From Brachynemurus nebulosus (lineage: Eukaryota > Arthropoda > Insecta > Neuroptera > Myrmeleontidae): a stretch of DNA of 64,000 nt. This document shows, piece after piece, positions 34,764 to 46,514 of this stretch. The position numbers and the translations under genes are program-made. Positions within the stretch are counted from its first letter, which is position 1. Each line of letters opens with the position of its first letter. The DNA is taken from contig JAPWDM010000003.1 of NCBI GenBank assembly GCA_035578155.1, positions 67,758,142-67,822,141 on the forward strand, given 5' to 3'. Below the pieces are notes generated by a model. It was given only the letters and a program-made list of their open reading frames with translations, did not search any database and was not told the origin of the DNA.

Positions 34764-35010
34764 GGAGTGCAAAATCTTTAAAAAAAAAATATAGGTTAAT
34801 CATACATCGTCGTCCTTTTGACGCACACTATTTCAGTATAAAAAAAACGACAATAGCTATAAACAAAATTTATATGTCTTATGTGTTATAATAACAAATA
34901 AATTAGATAACAGAAGTTTTACAGCGAGCAGGTACCGACAAGTCACAGCATTAGAGCAGGTAGAGAAGTTCGTTCGTCGTTTTGACGAGTACGTATGATT
35001 CTAGGGTTAA

Positions 35011-36600
35011 ATTGTGACGATAAATTTTGATGTTCTTTTTTATTTAAAATTTTCTTATATATTTAAGTTATATCTGAGACTGCGCGAAATTTTCGCACGA
35101 GTCACCGAAAATTTTGTATTTGTTAATTCATAGCGTGTATTTCATTTATTCATAGCGTTTTTGATGTCATATTATTTTAAATCATTTAAAGAAACATTAA
35201 TTAATATTTTCAGTTTTTTTTTTTTTTTTTGGCTAAGTTGTCGTCAGGGCCGTCTTAAACTATTTAGGAGCTCCTGGGAACACTAAATTTTGTGATCTCT
35301 GTGCAAACTGAAGATTAAGGATCGAATCCCCTCCAGTAATGAATCCCAATTACGCCTATAATTGTGTCTGCTTATGGACAACGCATTTTATCCGTGACGT
35401 CTGTCTCTTAAACTACAACGTTCCGGTCGCAAATAGTACTATGTTATACGCCTGTAGGTCACGAAACAAGCGAGCGTGCTCTTCTGCTGCCAGATACGCT
35501 CGTTCGTATTCTGTTTACTATTGTTCCATTTGCAGTTCTTCACTTTTATTAGATTTTATTGTAACGTATACATATGTATATCTATTTTTCATTAGGTCTG
35601 CCATTGCACTTATTATTGTTTCAACTATTCCAACAGTTCCAAGTATATTAAATTTTTTTTATAGGTGAATAAAAGGAGAGTATGTTTGATGGTACCGGGC
35701 ACAGTTTTAAATTTTGATAACAAGGTAACAAATACCTTCTGTCACATACCTACATCATGATTAAATTATATAAAAATGTTTATAAAAAAGGCTTGCGGCA
35801 AAAAGTAATTAAAAAACTTCATTTGAGCAACTTTTTTCTAAATGATCGAGTTTAAATATTTAATGTTGATGGAAAAATAATGTCCCCCGACCCATTAAAC
35901 GACCATTTATGGTCGTTAAAGTGTAAAAAAAAATAAATAAATGAGTTTCCATGCCAGAGGCATTTCTAGATTATTAAAAATACACGAAAGTTTCAGTAGT
36001 CACCGGGCCGTTTTCCTGTCACAAACTATTGCATTTTACTGGCAATATTTTTATGGATCATTAACCCATTATATCCACCCTCAGTCCTAGATTTACGCGG
36101 AGCTATAGTGCCCCGGGCGGCAAATTTTTAGAGTGGCGGTAAAATTTTGAATTTTTGTAGGAAAAAGTTAAAAAAATGGAATTTGACTTTTGCTGGCCAT
36201 TAGTTTTTTTTTTTGTAGAAAAAAGTTAAAAAATTTGGAAAATTAAGAAATTTGTTTTTAAGGAAAAACAGGGGCGGCATTTTTTACAAATGCGAACCTG
36301 TCCACTCCTATTTCTACTTGTGGGATCTTGATATTCAGCCGGACGTTTTTAATAGTAATTTTTACAAAGGAAGAAAGAATAAAGAAATATTAGGGGAGGG
36401 ACGGACAACAAGGATATGCTAATTTGATCTCTAAAAAAAAGTATGAGATTACAACAAAATTGTTTATTTATTTCAAGATAACAGGTCTTCAGTTACTTAA
36501 GATTAATAAAGTAAACAGAAAATTAATAAAAATTCTTATCTTACCACATTAAAAATCACTTAAAAAAAAAAGTTGCAATTATTCTTTTTGCCCTACTAGG
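35011..36600. other. stretch with two hAT-like fragments
   Basis: CAGGGCCGTCTTAAAC at 35247 looks like a hAT left end without a partner. 36080-36310 has CCCCGGGCGGC and GGGGCGGCA motifs like those at 31.03 kb. A 109-codon plus-strand frame (35339-35668) resembles nothing known to me. The rest is AT-rich. Confidence 0.35.
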
Positions 36601-36639
36601 GCGGGTAAAATGAATATCTTGGACGGGCAAAACTAATAC

Positions 36640-36890
36640 TAATGAAAATAAATAAATTAATCGTCGCAATTATCGCAAAAGGACGACGACGACGACGATC
36701 GCAAAAGGACGATCGACCTGTGTATAAAGAACACGCTTCATGGGTCCATTCCTGGCAAATATTATACTGCATCCAGTCTTCTATTGCGGATATATGTATT
36801 TTTCTTGACAGACAGTACAAAAATAATTATCTTTTTGATTTTCTTTGATTGACTCTATCTTTTTTAAGCGAATTTTCTTTTCTTTTTCAT
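36640..36890 (-). pseudogene. frameshifted PHD-like zinc-finger remnant, probably from a transposase C-terminus
   Basis: On the minus strand one frame gives NYFCTVCQEKYIYPQ and then a stop. One frame over, the reading continues AIEDWMQYNICQEWTHEAC and then SSFCD. The order CxxC ... DWxQxxxCQxWxHExC ... C is the pattern of the small zinc finger often found at the C-terminus of insect transposase-derived proteins, and the CQEWTHEAC core is diagnostic enough to suggest that origin. A Cys-to-Tyr change (MQYN), the frameshift and a (GAC)n expansion just downstream show it is dead. The exact transposon family is not resolved. Confidence 0.6.
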
Positions 36891-37668
36891 TGGAAGGTCC
36901 GGGATTATTTAAAACAATTTTCCTTTTGACTAGAGAAGCTTCATTTTATTATTCATTTTGCCTGACTCCATTTTGCCCGCCAAGCACATTTTTAACTAAC
37001 AACCTATAATTACATACTAATAGATTCAAACAAGCACGAATTTGTTGTTTGTAATGATCATACAAATTACAGAAATCATTAAAAATAAATAACTACAATA
37101 TACAAAGAAATAATTCGTAAATTACTTACCTCTATTTATTGATTTTTTTCTCGTCAAAACAGTTTTTCGGTCACTACACACCCAAATAAACTACAATTCC
37201 TCCTTTTGACAAATTATCCCATTAAGTGCAAAGTGAAGAAGAAGATGACATTGGATCTGAGTCAATCATACATCTAACTAGCTCAATTAGGCTATTATTC
37301 TTTTTGCCCGACTTATAATATTCTGGTCATTAATGCGTTAAATATTTCACGTATGGGAGTATCAAAAATTTTGAGCCCACAAGACGATCAAGAAAAAAAA
37401 AAACAAGTCAAAAAAATTGTTTGTAAACATACACCCCAATCTATGTCATCATATAAATCATCTTTTTAACAAACATGAAAAAGTTACAAAATGCTGATTA
37501 GAATTTGTTTTGATTCTTTTGTCTTGTTTACTAAAGATTTATGTTTTTTAACAAAAAGTGGAAAAAAATATTTTTGTTGGTCTGCAAGAACCTGTTCCGG
37601 AAAATCATTAGTAAAAGAAAACAGTGAAATCGTTTAAAATATACTAAATAGATGACAATTTTCTTCCG
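36891..37668. other. stretch with recurring TTTTTGCCC motifs, unassigned
   Basis: TTCTTTTTGCCC occurs at about 36580 and 37297, and ATTCATTTTGCC near 36950, all in the same orientation. They may be debris of the element that carried the zinc-finger remnant, but no ends were found. Confidence 0.35.
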
Positions 37669-37670
37669 TA

Positions 37671-38625
37671 GGGGAAGGTCGCCCAAAGCGGGTACCCCTC
37701 TTAAAGCGGGTAAGCGCTTGTATATCGTTGTATCGAATGTTTTTGTCAAGTCGTTTGTATACCGAGATTAACCGAATATCAACCAATATCAATCAGTTGC
37801 ACTTGAACGCTTATGTCGCTTAATGCCCTAGTTAAGCTTCATCAAATTTTTTTGTTGGTTTTGTTAAAAATTTTGACGATAAATATTCTGTGACTAGTCG
37901 CAAACCTTTTTATTTGTAATCTTTTTGGTATTACCATATTATGTTATCATCATTTGACTTTTAATGTAGAAAAAGGTAGACATGTATCGGCTTTCATTTT
38001 GAAATTATTCTAAATTAACAAAATTAAGTCTTTTTGGGCAAAGCGGGTATGGGCAAAGCGGGTAGATAAAATAGAAGCATCTTAATGGAAAAAACTGTTG
38101 GAAGGGAAAAAAAATAAATAATCTTCTTTTTACGACGGAATGAGGGAAAAAGCTTAAAAAAAATATTTCTGCCTTGTTTGTGGTGATTTTGATGTGGAAT
38201 CACCTGAAGTAATATATTCCAATATGGAGGTTGTAAAGAAAGTTACAGTTAATTGTTATAAATTTATTATTTTTGTCTTTTTTCAATTTTTTTTACTTAA
38301 TTATTATTATTGTTAAGTTCTATATGATTAAGAAAGTTTATATTAAAAAATAATAACAGTATTTTTATACATAATGCACTTACCTGCTTTGCCCAAAGGG
38401 GGTTACCCGCTTTAGGATACCTATACGGGCAAAGCGGGTTTTTGCAGAGGTTTTGTATTTTCTTTATTAAAAATAAATATCGTATAAACATTTCTTAAGC
38501 GAAGTTTCATTTTAAAGTTCGATAACTATTCTATCTGATAATATAAAAAAGATCTGCTTATCGAGGTCAAAAGTCACTTTTTTGGGCGTCTAATCTTAGC
38601 TTACCCGCTTTGGGCGACCTTCCCC
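37671..38625 (+). mobile_element. TA-flanked element with GGGGAAGGTCGCCCAAAG ends
   Basis: A 955-bp element with TA on both sides (37669-37670 and 38626-38627). The ends are perfect inverted repeats of at least 20 bases: GGGGAAGGTCGCCCAAAG... and ...CTTTGGGCGACCTTCCCC. The motif AAAGCGGGTA recurs near both ends and at about 38040 and 38050. There is no transposase frame. A right-end fragment of the family lies at 1496-1707. Confidence 0.88.
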
Positions 38626-38627
38626 TA

Positions 38628-40299
38628 ATAGATAAAAATGTCATGAAGAAAATATTTAAAAAAAGAAAAAAGAAAAACGGAAAATTATTAAAGGTGAAAG
38701 TACAGATAGGTATATGCATAAATGAAATATTTATAAAATAACATCCGGTTATAACAAGTTATATCGTCATTATTATTTATAAATATGTATGATGTTTTTT
38801 TGCGAAAGAGAAATTAAAAATGGGTACTCGTAAATCAATTTTTTCTTGTAGTTCATCTGAAACTTGTTACGTATTTCAGTTATTATTACCAATATTGCAT
38901 ACGTTAGTATTATGTACATATTGTATCTGTGTGTGTGTGTGTGTGTGTGTGTATTGGCGGATCGCGTTACGATCGAACGATTGATTTGATCTATGATGCG
39001 TGTAGTACATACGTGGAAGGTAATGCGTGTAATTATAATGTATGATATAAAAATGTAGGATGATGAATCAATAAAGATAGTATTAAGTAAGACAATGGCA
39101 TGCAAACATTATTAAAAAAAAAACCTATCTCGTAACAAAACTAACTATGGGAACACTTTTTCTATCCAATCAGAGTCCCAAAAGAAACTATTTTGTCTAC
39201 TAGTCTCTAGTTTTAAAAAAAATTATTTTGGATTAAAATGGGGGATCAATTTGGTTAAAATTGATCATGAAGACAATTTTTTTTTGAAAAATGTGTAAAT
39301 TATCACACAAATACCCATCTCTATTTTCATTTCAGCTATGTTCAAATGAAATTAAATATAAAATTTTTTTTTTACTCTAAATAAAAATCATTATCAAAAT
39401 TAAGTCAATAAATATTACTTCAGGAAATCATAAATTCATAAATACATAAACAATATTTCTTAAAAATTTATAAAATTGTCTTCGCTAGGTACTCGAATAA
39501 AAACGGGCGGCATAAAATCTTTTTAGAAAACTGGAGTTTTGTGGAAATAGTACTTGAAAAAAAATAATAAAGCTATCTTTCATATAACTTTTATTTTAAA
39601 AGATTTTTCTTTCATTATTTGAATTAAATTGTAAACAGAATGAAAATGTCGTTTTATACATTTGTGTAAATTAATAAAAGATGAGTTAACTACACACGCT
39701 CATAGTCTCCATTGCGTCAATTATTCATAAATGTTCTATTTTATTAACGGCAAACACATTTGATATGTACACATTTATCAGCAGAAAGTAGGTACTTACT
39801 TATTGTACAAGCAGATGCAACAAGTGCTGCATTTTTTATTTATTTAATTTTATCACAATTCAGCGAGTAACGTGTTTAAAAATGTCCCAGTTTCCTCGAC
39901 AAAAATAAAATAAGAACATCGATACAAAAAAAACTAGTTGTCAACTATAAATTGTACTTGCGCAAACAGTGTTCTGTACTATCATTTGTTACTATAGATT
40001 TGATATAATAACATGCAATTATATTCCTGAAATAAACTATAATTCTCGATTTTAAAACAATTGTATCTTTACCTTGGCGTGTTTGGGCGTACCAAAAAGA
40101 AATAGAGAAACATGCATTGACGGATAATATTTTGTCAGAAAATTACTTTTAAAAATTATTGTCAATTTTTTTTTTTTTTTTGAAAATTTTGGAACTATTA
40201 TTTCTTTGAATACGCTAACCAATATGAAATGTATAAAAATAACCTCTGCTTGTTAATTGTGCAGAAATTATTATATTTTTCGCGTATAGATTTATCAGC
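38628..40299. other. AT-rich stretch with a (TG)n microsatellite
   Basis: (TG)n at 38928-38952, about 12 units. No gene or element recognised elsewhere in this stretch. Confidence 0.4.
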
Positions 40300-41669
40300 T
40301 ATTCTAACTTGCGTTCATTTTTAATTTCCAAATTGCAATTTTCTAAAGAATACACAAAAATATACGTTCAAAATAACACTAAGATGGCTATAGCTCCGAT
40401 CAAAGAAAAATGTGTCATCATAAGTTTTCTTTTTATACATCAAGAAAATTACAAAACAAAATTCAATCCTGATAATTTTCGTTCAATTTACACAACATTG
40501 TTAATGTTTATGAATATTTTCAGATTTTTCTTAGAGATCCTTCTAATAATAAGGGCCGCAGACAATAATTTTTAAGAGAGTTTTCCAAACAATTTATTAC
40601 TGAATTCGTGTTTAATAAGCTTTCCACTTTCCAGGTTACCCCCTACCAGGTCCAACAAGAGAGTGTGGAAGCCAGGATTGTAGCCCCCGGGGCCCAGGCT
40701 TCAGGAGCGGGTCGATAGAGAGTTCTGGCAAAAAGTTAAGGGTTTTTTTTTTGCTCACAACTTAATTTTGGGAAGGAAATTTGCGGTTTATTCCCGGGCC
40801 CCATCATTATTCTCTACAACTAACCGCCATAATTATAGCCAAATTCTATTTCAGTGCTAAATTCCAAATTTTTACGTCGAATAGTTTCTGAGAAAATCTT
40901 CAAGATTTTACAAGTGTTCCGTACCACCAATTTCGTTACGGAACACCACAAAAAACGTACGCAAACGTTTAAAACCGTGACATATTATTCGCGTTCCAAA
41001 TTACATGGGTTCCTATTATTTGTATAATTGAGCTATAGAAATGTTCTTTCCATAGTCACATGTATCTACATCGTGCGTGCCACCACCAATTTTCATATGA
41101 AAATCTTACGTAACTAATTGAATGATAAATAATAATATCACCGATGCGATGAGTTGTTGCTAGGTTAGGTATTTAGTAATAATACACATGTCATCTCTCT
41201 ACCTACCTATTTTTACCAGAATGAAATCAGTGCGAAATATTCTACGCGTCTGTCACATTCACTCAACCGATAAATTTCATTATTATGACATATTATAAGA
41301 ATCATCTGTACAAGAGGGCAATTTAGGTTAGGCGTGGGTTTTTGAAAGGTATGTGATTCTCGCATTCAAATACATTAATTGTTATAGATATAGAAAGGAT
41401 GGTGCTGTTGAAAAAGTTGAATTTACACATAGTGATAAATTTAATCACAAAATTAAAAATATTGCTGCTCGCCTAATATTCATTAATGAGTTACATACAT
41501 ATATTTGGAAGGAAATTCTATTTTATTTTTTATTTATTAATTTTTTTTTAAATGATAAATCAAATCCAGCTTTCAAATCAGAAGGGGGTCATCCTCTTCT
41601 TGATGCTGCAAATTTTAATAAGATGTACCTCTATACCAGCACTAAAAGAATGACTTCGAAAATCAATGT
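40300..41669. other. stretch with a short hairpin and a GC-rich patch
   Basis: GTGTTCCGTA (40914-40923) and TACGGAACAC (40937-40946) form a perfect 10-bp stem with a 13-base loop. 40655-40805 is GC-rich (CCCCCGGGGCCCAGG, CCCGGGCCCC) and may be a hAT fragment. Frames at 40309-40575 and 41353-41676 resemble nothing I know. Confidence 0.4.
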
Positions 41670-42215
41670 AAGTTAGTCAGTTTTGTTACCAAAATGTCGA
41701 AATTTCTTTTAGAAATATGACTAATTCGATAGAAGTTATTTTCTTGTAGTCCTTCGTGTCTAATTTTAATAAAAATAAAAGGAAGGACCCTAAAACCTAT
41801 AATTCGCTTCCAGTTTCATCATTCTATAATTCTATTTGTGGTTTTTAAGGCGCTGAAAAATTTTAGTAATCTTAATGAAGTCATCAATTTATAAAACTTA
41901 TTTTTTCTCAAATAAAGCTTTATTGGTGTAATTTGAAATTAGGGTGATTAGTTGAGTTACGGTAATTTGGGTGCAAACTTTTATTTTTGTTATCAAAATA
42001 ATGAAGCTGCTGTTAGAAATATGACCAACTCAACGGAAATCTTTTTTCTAGTAGTTGCCTAATGCTGCCTAATTTTGGTTAAAATGAAAAGAATGACTTC
42101 GAAACGCTTGTATAAGTGAATACTTTATCAGTCTCTTATTTTAAATTACGATTTAGAAATCAAAAAAAATATTTTAGTAGACTTTAATAACGTCATCAAA
42201 TAACCTACAATAAAA
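41670..42215 (+). repeat. two tandem units of the ~300-bp repeat
   Basis: TTAGAAATATGACTAATTCG near 41709 and GTTAGAAATATGACCAACTC near 42012 mark the same position in consecutive units, about 304 bp apart. Same family as 22725-24270. Confidence 0.68.
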
Positions 42216-43008
42216 TCTGAATCTATCTCCATTCAGGTGGGGTGGGGGGTCATGACCCCAATGCAACACACCTGTATTCGTGCTTGTCCGAAAGGATTTA
42301 TACACGTTTAAAGGAGTGGGTAAATATTTTAGAAATCAGCCCGATTTCTAAAACGAGTTCAATATAAACACACAAAACGATTAGCATATTCAGAAACTCT
42401 ATACACATTTTTCTTGAAACTCTGTTTTTCAAAACGGTGGACATGATAACACCTGCAGTTTTCATCCAATTGACAAGAGATTTTACATCTAACTTCCTAG
42501 ATAGATTGTGGTTAAACAAATTTATTGTTTATTAATAAAATAAAGTGGATTTTTCATCAATTTCCAGTTCTTTTTTAAACAAACATAGCAGAAGACGATT
42601 AAAGTTACGAATTCAAAAACCTAACATGTTCCGTAAATACAAGGATTATCTGTACTATAAAAAAATGTTTTATTTTACCATAAGCATTTTGTGCAGCAAC
42701 CAATAAAGCACATCACACGTATTCAAAATAATTATTCATTTAGAAAAAAAAAAACCGTTAATTAACATAATTTTCTGTTTTAGTACTTCACTAATGGTAT
42801 TATTTTATAACAACAAACACAAACAAACAAACAAACAAACAACGGTAAAGTATTAGTGCCTGTAGTAATTATGAATCAATATGGTCGCTTTTTATATCTA
42901 CCCCCACTATCGTGCAAATCAATTTTATTATAAAATACATACACTGAGATAAAAAATTGATACATAATTATAATTTTATATGACTGGCGCATAATACCAC
43001 AGTCGTAC
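42216..43008. other. stretch with an (ACAA)n microsatellite
   Basis: ACAA repeats at 42811-42843. 42400-42500 resembles 9610-9720. Nothing else identified. Confidence 0.35.
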
Positions 43009-43011
43009 TTA

Positions 43012-43456
43012 GGTCCGATTTACATTAACGCTCTGTTCTCACTCCGATATCACTCCGCTCCAGGTTCGATAAAATATTCTTACACAATAAACAATGAGTG
43101 TATTCACATCATCGCTCTGATATCGGTCCGATATCAGTCGCGGTTCGCTCCCGTTTCAATGCCGCTCCAATATCAATACCACTCAGGCAATATTTTACTG
43201 GAGCGATATCAGACTTGTTATGGCTTGTACCTATAGTGTAAACACTCCACTCCGCTTGCATTCAGTTGTTATGAAAAGATATTGTACCGAACTCAGACCG
43301 AACTGGAAGTGTACCCAGAGTGGCATTATAATGTGAATAGAGAATGAATGGGTACCAGCATGATATCAGCACTGTAATGTGAACACAATAAGATTATATC
43401 GAATCGGAAGCGTAATGATATCGGAGTGAAAGTGGAGTGATAATGTAAATCGGGCC
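43012..43456 (+). mobile_element. PIF/Harbinger-like MITE
   Basis: 445 bp. The left end is GGTCCGATTTACATTA and the right end is TAATGTAAATCGGGCC, flanked by TTA at 43009-43011 and 43457-43459. A 3-bp TWA duplication with GGnCCG termini is the Harbinger/Tourist pattern. The motifs CTCCGATATCA and GATATCG recur inside on both strands. Confidence 0.8.
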
Positions 43457-43481
43457 TTATAATTACAGACACAACTCACTG

Positions 43482-44296
43482 TAGGGTTGCCAGGGCTTAA
43501 AACCGAAAAGCCGGACAGACCACCCAGTTTAACCGAATATTTGGGTAAAAAAGCCGGACACCCTTAATTTTTTAGTCTTAGCATACCACGACTATTTTTT
43601 TTTTTAAATAAAGCAAGGCTTTTTTTATCAGTTACCATAAAATTTTCTTAAATTCTAACGAAACGACAATAAAATTGAATGAATCAGTTTTCTTTATTAT
43701 TAATCATTCAATATTCATTACAATATTAATTTCAATAATTGCATAGCAATAGCAGTTAGCAATAACTACTATTGCAATTTGCAATGAAAAACAAAATTAA
43801 ACAAAACATTAATGAACTAAATAAACTTTAATTGTAACATAAAGTAATTAATATTTTTCATTGGCAGACATCTGCTTTAAGAGCTCATTTTCTTTTAAAA
43901 TTGAGTTGTAAAACTCTTTACAAATCAAATTTTAAAAATTAAATTGTACCACCAACATTTTGGCTATAGTATCGACATTTAATTTGTTGCGTTCTTTTAA
44001 CCATTGTTGGCCTATTAAAGAAAAAACTCTTTCAACATTTGCATTATAACCCGGAATGGAAAAATAGTATTGACAAATAGTAAGGAATTCTGAAAAGCAA
44101 TCAGAATTACAAAAGAAAAAAAAAATTAAAAAGGATTCATGAATCAAATCACGGGCGGAGCGGAGATCAACGCACATGATAAATGTAAAAAAAAATGGTC
44201 AAATTTAAAAAGCCTAACAAAAGCCAGACAGGCCGGACACCCAACCAAAAAAGCCTGACTGTGTCCGGCTTTATTCGGACGCCTGGCAACCCCTAT
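43482..44296 (-). mobile_element. hAT element with GGGTTGCCAGG ends and transposase remnant
   Basis: The left end TAGGGTTGCCAGGGC is followed by AAGCCGGACA. The right end GCCTGGCAACCCCTA is preceded by GTGTCCGGCTTT. AGACACAA at 43467-43474 and 44297-44304 is a plausible 8-bp duplication, with 7 extra bases between it and the left end. It encloses the transposase remnant at 43932-44110. About 0.8 kb remains of what would be a 2-3 kb autonomous element. Confidence 0.82.
43932..44110 (-). pseudogene. hAT transposase C-terminal (dimerisation) domain remnant
   Basis: The minus-strand frame reads FLTICQYYFSIPGYNANVERV, then FSLIGQQWLKERNKLNVDTI, then ends about 10 residues later. The SIPGxNAxVERVFSL...W..ERN core is the conserved C-terminal block of hAT transposases (the hATC dimerisation region), which lies at the end of roughly 500-700-residue proteins. 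Only about 55-60 residues remain, and the zinc finger and the catalytic RNase H-like domain are gone. It sits inside 43482-44296 and shows that the GGGTTGCC family descends from an autonomous hAT. It is not functional. Confidence 0.85.
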
Positions 44297-46265
44297 AGAC
44301 ACAAGTGCTCTTAAAAATGTTTTTCCTTTTTTTCGGTAAAATTTCACTTTTTTGTTAATTATTCTAAAAACAAATTAGCCTGTTCTAAGTTTTGCCAGCA
44401 TATTGTATACTAACTTCTTTTCTATATACACTGTTCAACAAAACAATAGCGCAACAAAACAAATGAAATTTTAATAAACACACGCCCATAGAAACAACTG
44501 AAACATGAACCGTGTCTGTTTGTTGACGGTACAACTAATAATGAAAACTTCCTTTCTACAACCAAACACACGATAAATACGGGGTACGGGGTACGGGGTA
44601 CTGTTTTAAAAGAAACAATGCTATACTAAGGCTGTAGTTATATAGCTATAGCTACGGCATAGAATAAAACAACCAAAAAGGATTAAGTAAGTATAAAATA
44701 TTCAAATTTGAAAAGGTGTTTTCTTTTATGTTATGAACCGAAATGTCATTTTCTCCAAATAATTAAAGTCGTTTTGTGTTTGTTAAATGAATCTAACGCT
44801 TCGGATAATAATAAAATTTAAAAAAAGGACTTTTTTTATAAAAAAAAGGTTAAGGGCGAGCTGGGCTCGCACAATTAGGGTTCCGTACAGTGATCAATCA
44901 GGAAACTAAATTAAACTTTTCTTTTAAATGTAAATCTTAGCTAAATTTACTTGCGTTTCCCCGTGGTATTTAAAATGTTATTTTTTTTAGCCACTATTAC
45001 ACTGTCGAAGAAACCCATGATTTTCCTGTTATCTATGGCAGAATATCCACAAACGCTTTTTATAGGTTTGAAATATTAGGTGTAGAAGTCATTTTTAGCC
45101 AGTTTTAAGCTATATCATTAAAACACTGGACCAGAAATTATCAAAAAAAAAAAAAAAAAAATAGAATTCTTACAGCTAGGCAGTTCGTTCAAATGATACT
45201 TCACACGATATCATAACAAAAAATTTTTTTGACCAAACTGACGCCGCATGTTTTATCTAAAAAAAAAGTTTTTCTAATTATTGACTGACAATATATTGCA
45301 CATAAAATTTGATATTTTTCAATGGAAAAATGTTAAGGACGTTCGTGCGTCAAACCTAATAGTAGATAAAAATTTTAATTTTAAAGAATTGACAAGTTCA
45401 ATTACATGGTTATCTTCCCTCAAAGATTTTAAGGCCTTCATAGATCATTTCTTAAAGTATCTGACGATTAAAAATCAAATTTTTAACACAGAGCTATTAG
45501 GAAAAAATATTCTAAACAGCATTTTTTCATTTTAAAAATTATAGTAAGTATATTATTATAAGAGTAGATACCATAATAAAAAATGTTTAAAAATATTCTT
45601 TGAAATATGCAATTTATATAATTGCACAAAAAAATCGTGTCGACGAACGTTAAAATGAAACATTAATTATTGAAATTAATATTCGGGTAGATTTTAATGT
45701 GTAAACGTACATAATATACATACAAGGTCAAATCAGACTACTAAATTTCAATCAACAACTGTGTATGCATTGATGTCATAGATCAGTATATAGGTGGTAC
45801 CTATTAGCAATCACCCATATACACGATACGATATGACACATGAACAAGTATAAGCTCTGTAGGCATAACGTACAGGTATAGTGTTTTGTGGTAGCTACAT
45901 AACATGATTCTATAGTGTTTTGTGGACGCGCTCGAACGTCTTTAACTTTTAATATAGTCAGATTTATTGGGTTTTCTAAAAAAATGTAAATAATCTTTAC
46001 GAATTTGAAACTGCACACTACCTGGCATTACAGACCGCATTTCTGGACTTCGCGTGGCGCTTTTGTCCCACAGGCTGCACTTTGAGAAACCCTGATCTAG
46101 ACACAGCATGAATCTTGACACAGCAGTTAATATTGATGTTACAGTGTTATTTTTTTATAACGCGCCAAAAAAGTATAGCTTCAAAAAAACAATAAAATAA
46201 AAATTTCTCCCCGAAATAATACAAAAATTTAGAGAATAATTAAGAAGGATTTTTGTAGGTGTTAA

Positions 46266-46514
46266 AATATTTCCTCTAATTTTTGAAAATAAAATTGATT
46301 GTTTGATGTTATCATAGGCCGAAATCGCTGCATGCAGCCCCAATACCTTTTAAAGTATGTGACTGCTTATAGTGAAAGTACACTTAATATTTCCTCTAAT
46401 TTTTGAATATAAAATAAAATTGGTGGTTTGATATTATATCATACGCCGAAATCGGTACTTGTGCACTCAACTTCTTTTAAAATATGTGATTGCTTGTAGT
46501 GAAAGTACACATTT
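46266..46514 (+). repeat. 120-bp tandem duplication
   Basis: AATATTTCCTCTAATTTTTGA starts at 46266 and again at 46386. CCGAAATCG and AGTGAAAGTACAC also recur with about the same spacing. Two diverged units. Confidence 0.8.

Larger units (their letters stand above)
31452..35006. mobile_element. piggyBac-like element (3.56 kb) with internal A-B-A'-B' inverted repeats
   Basis: The termini are CCCTAGAATCATACGT and ACGTATGATTCTAGGG, beginning CCCTAGAA as piggyBac ends do, flanked by TTAA at the right (35007-35010) and CTAA at the left (31448-31451). Subterminal CGTCGTTTnGACGA motifs lie at both ends. There is no transposase frame. The interior is two pairs of inverted repeats: A 31597-32115 with A' 33295-33813, and B 32344-33294 with B' 33813-34763. 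B, A' and B' abut directly. A (TA)n tract (32246-32307) lies between A and B. Confidence 0.85.

Noticed and set aside
35318..35332. GGATCGAATCCCC, similar to a tRNA B box
   Set aside because: No A box at the right distance and no cloverleaf could be drawn.
45281..45535. 84-codon plus-strand frame (with NVKDVRAS; a similar VKDVRA occurs in a minus-strand frame at 45776-46018)
   Set aside because: The shared six residues are too short to mean homology and neither peptide resembles a known family.
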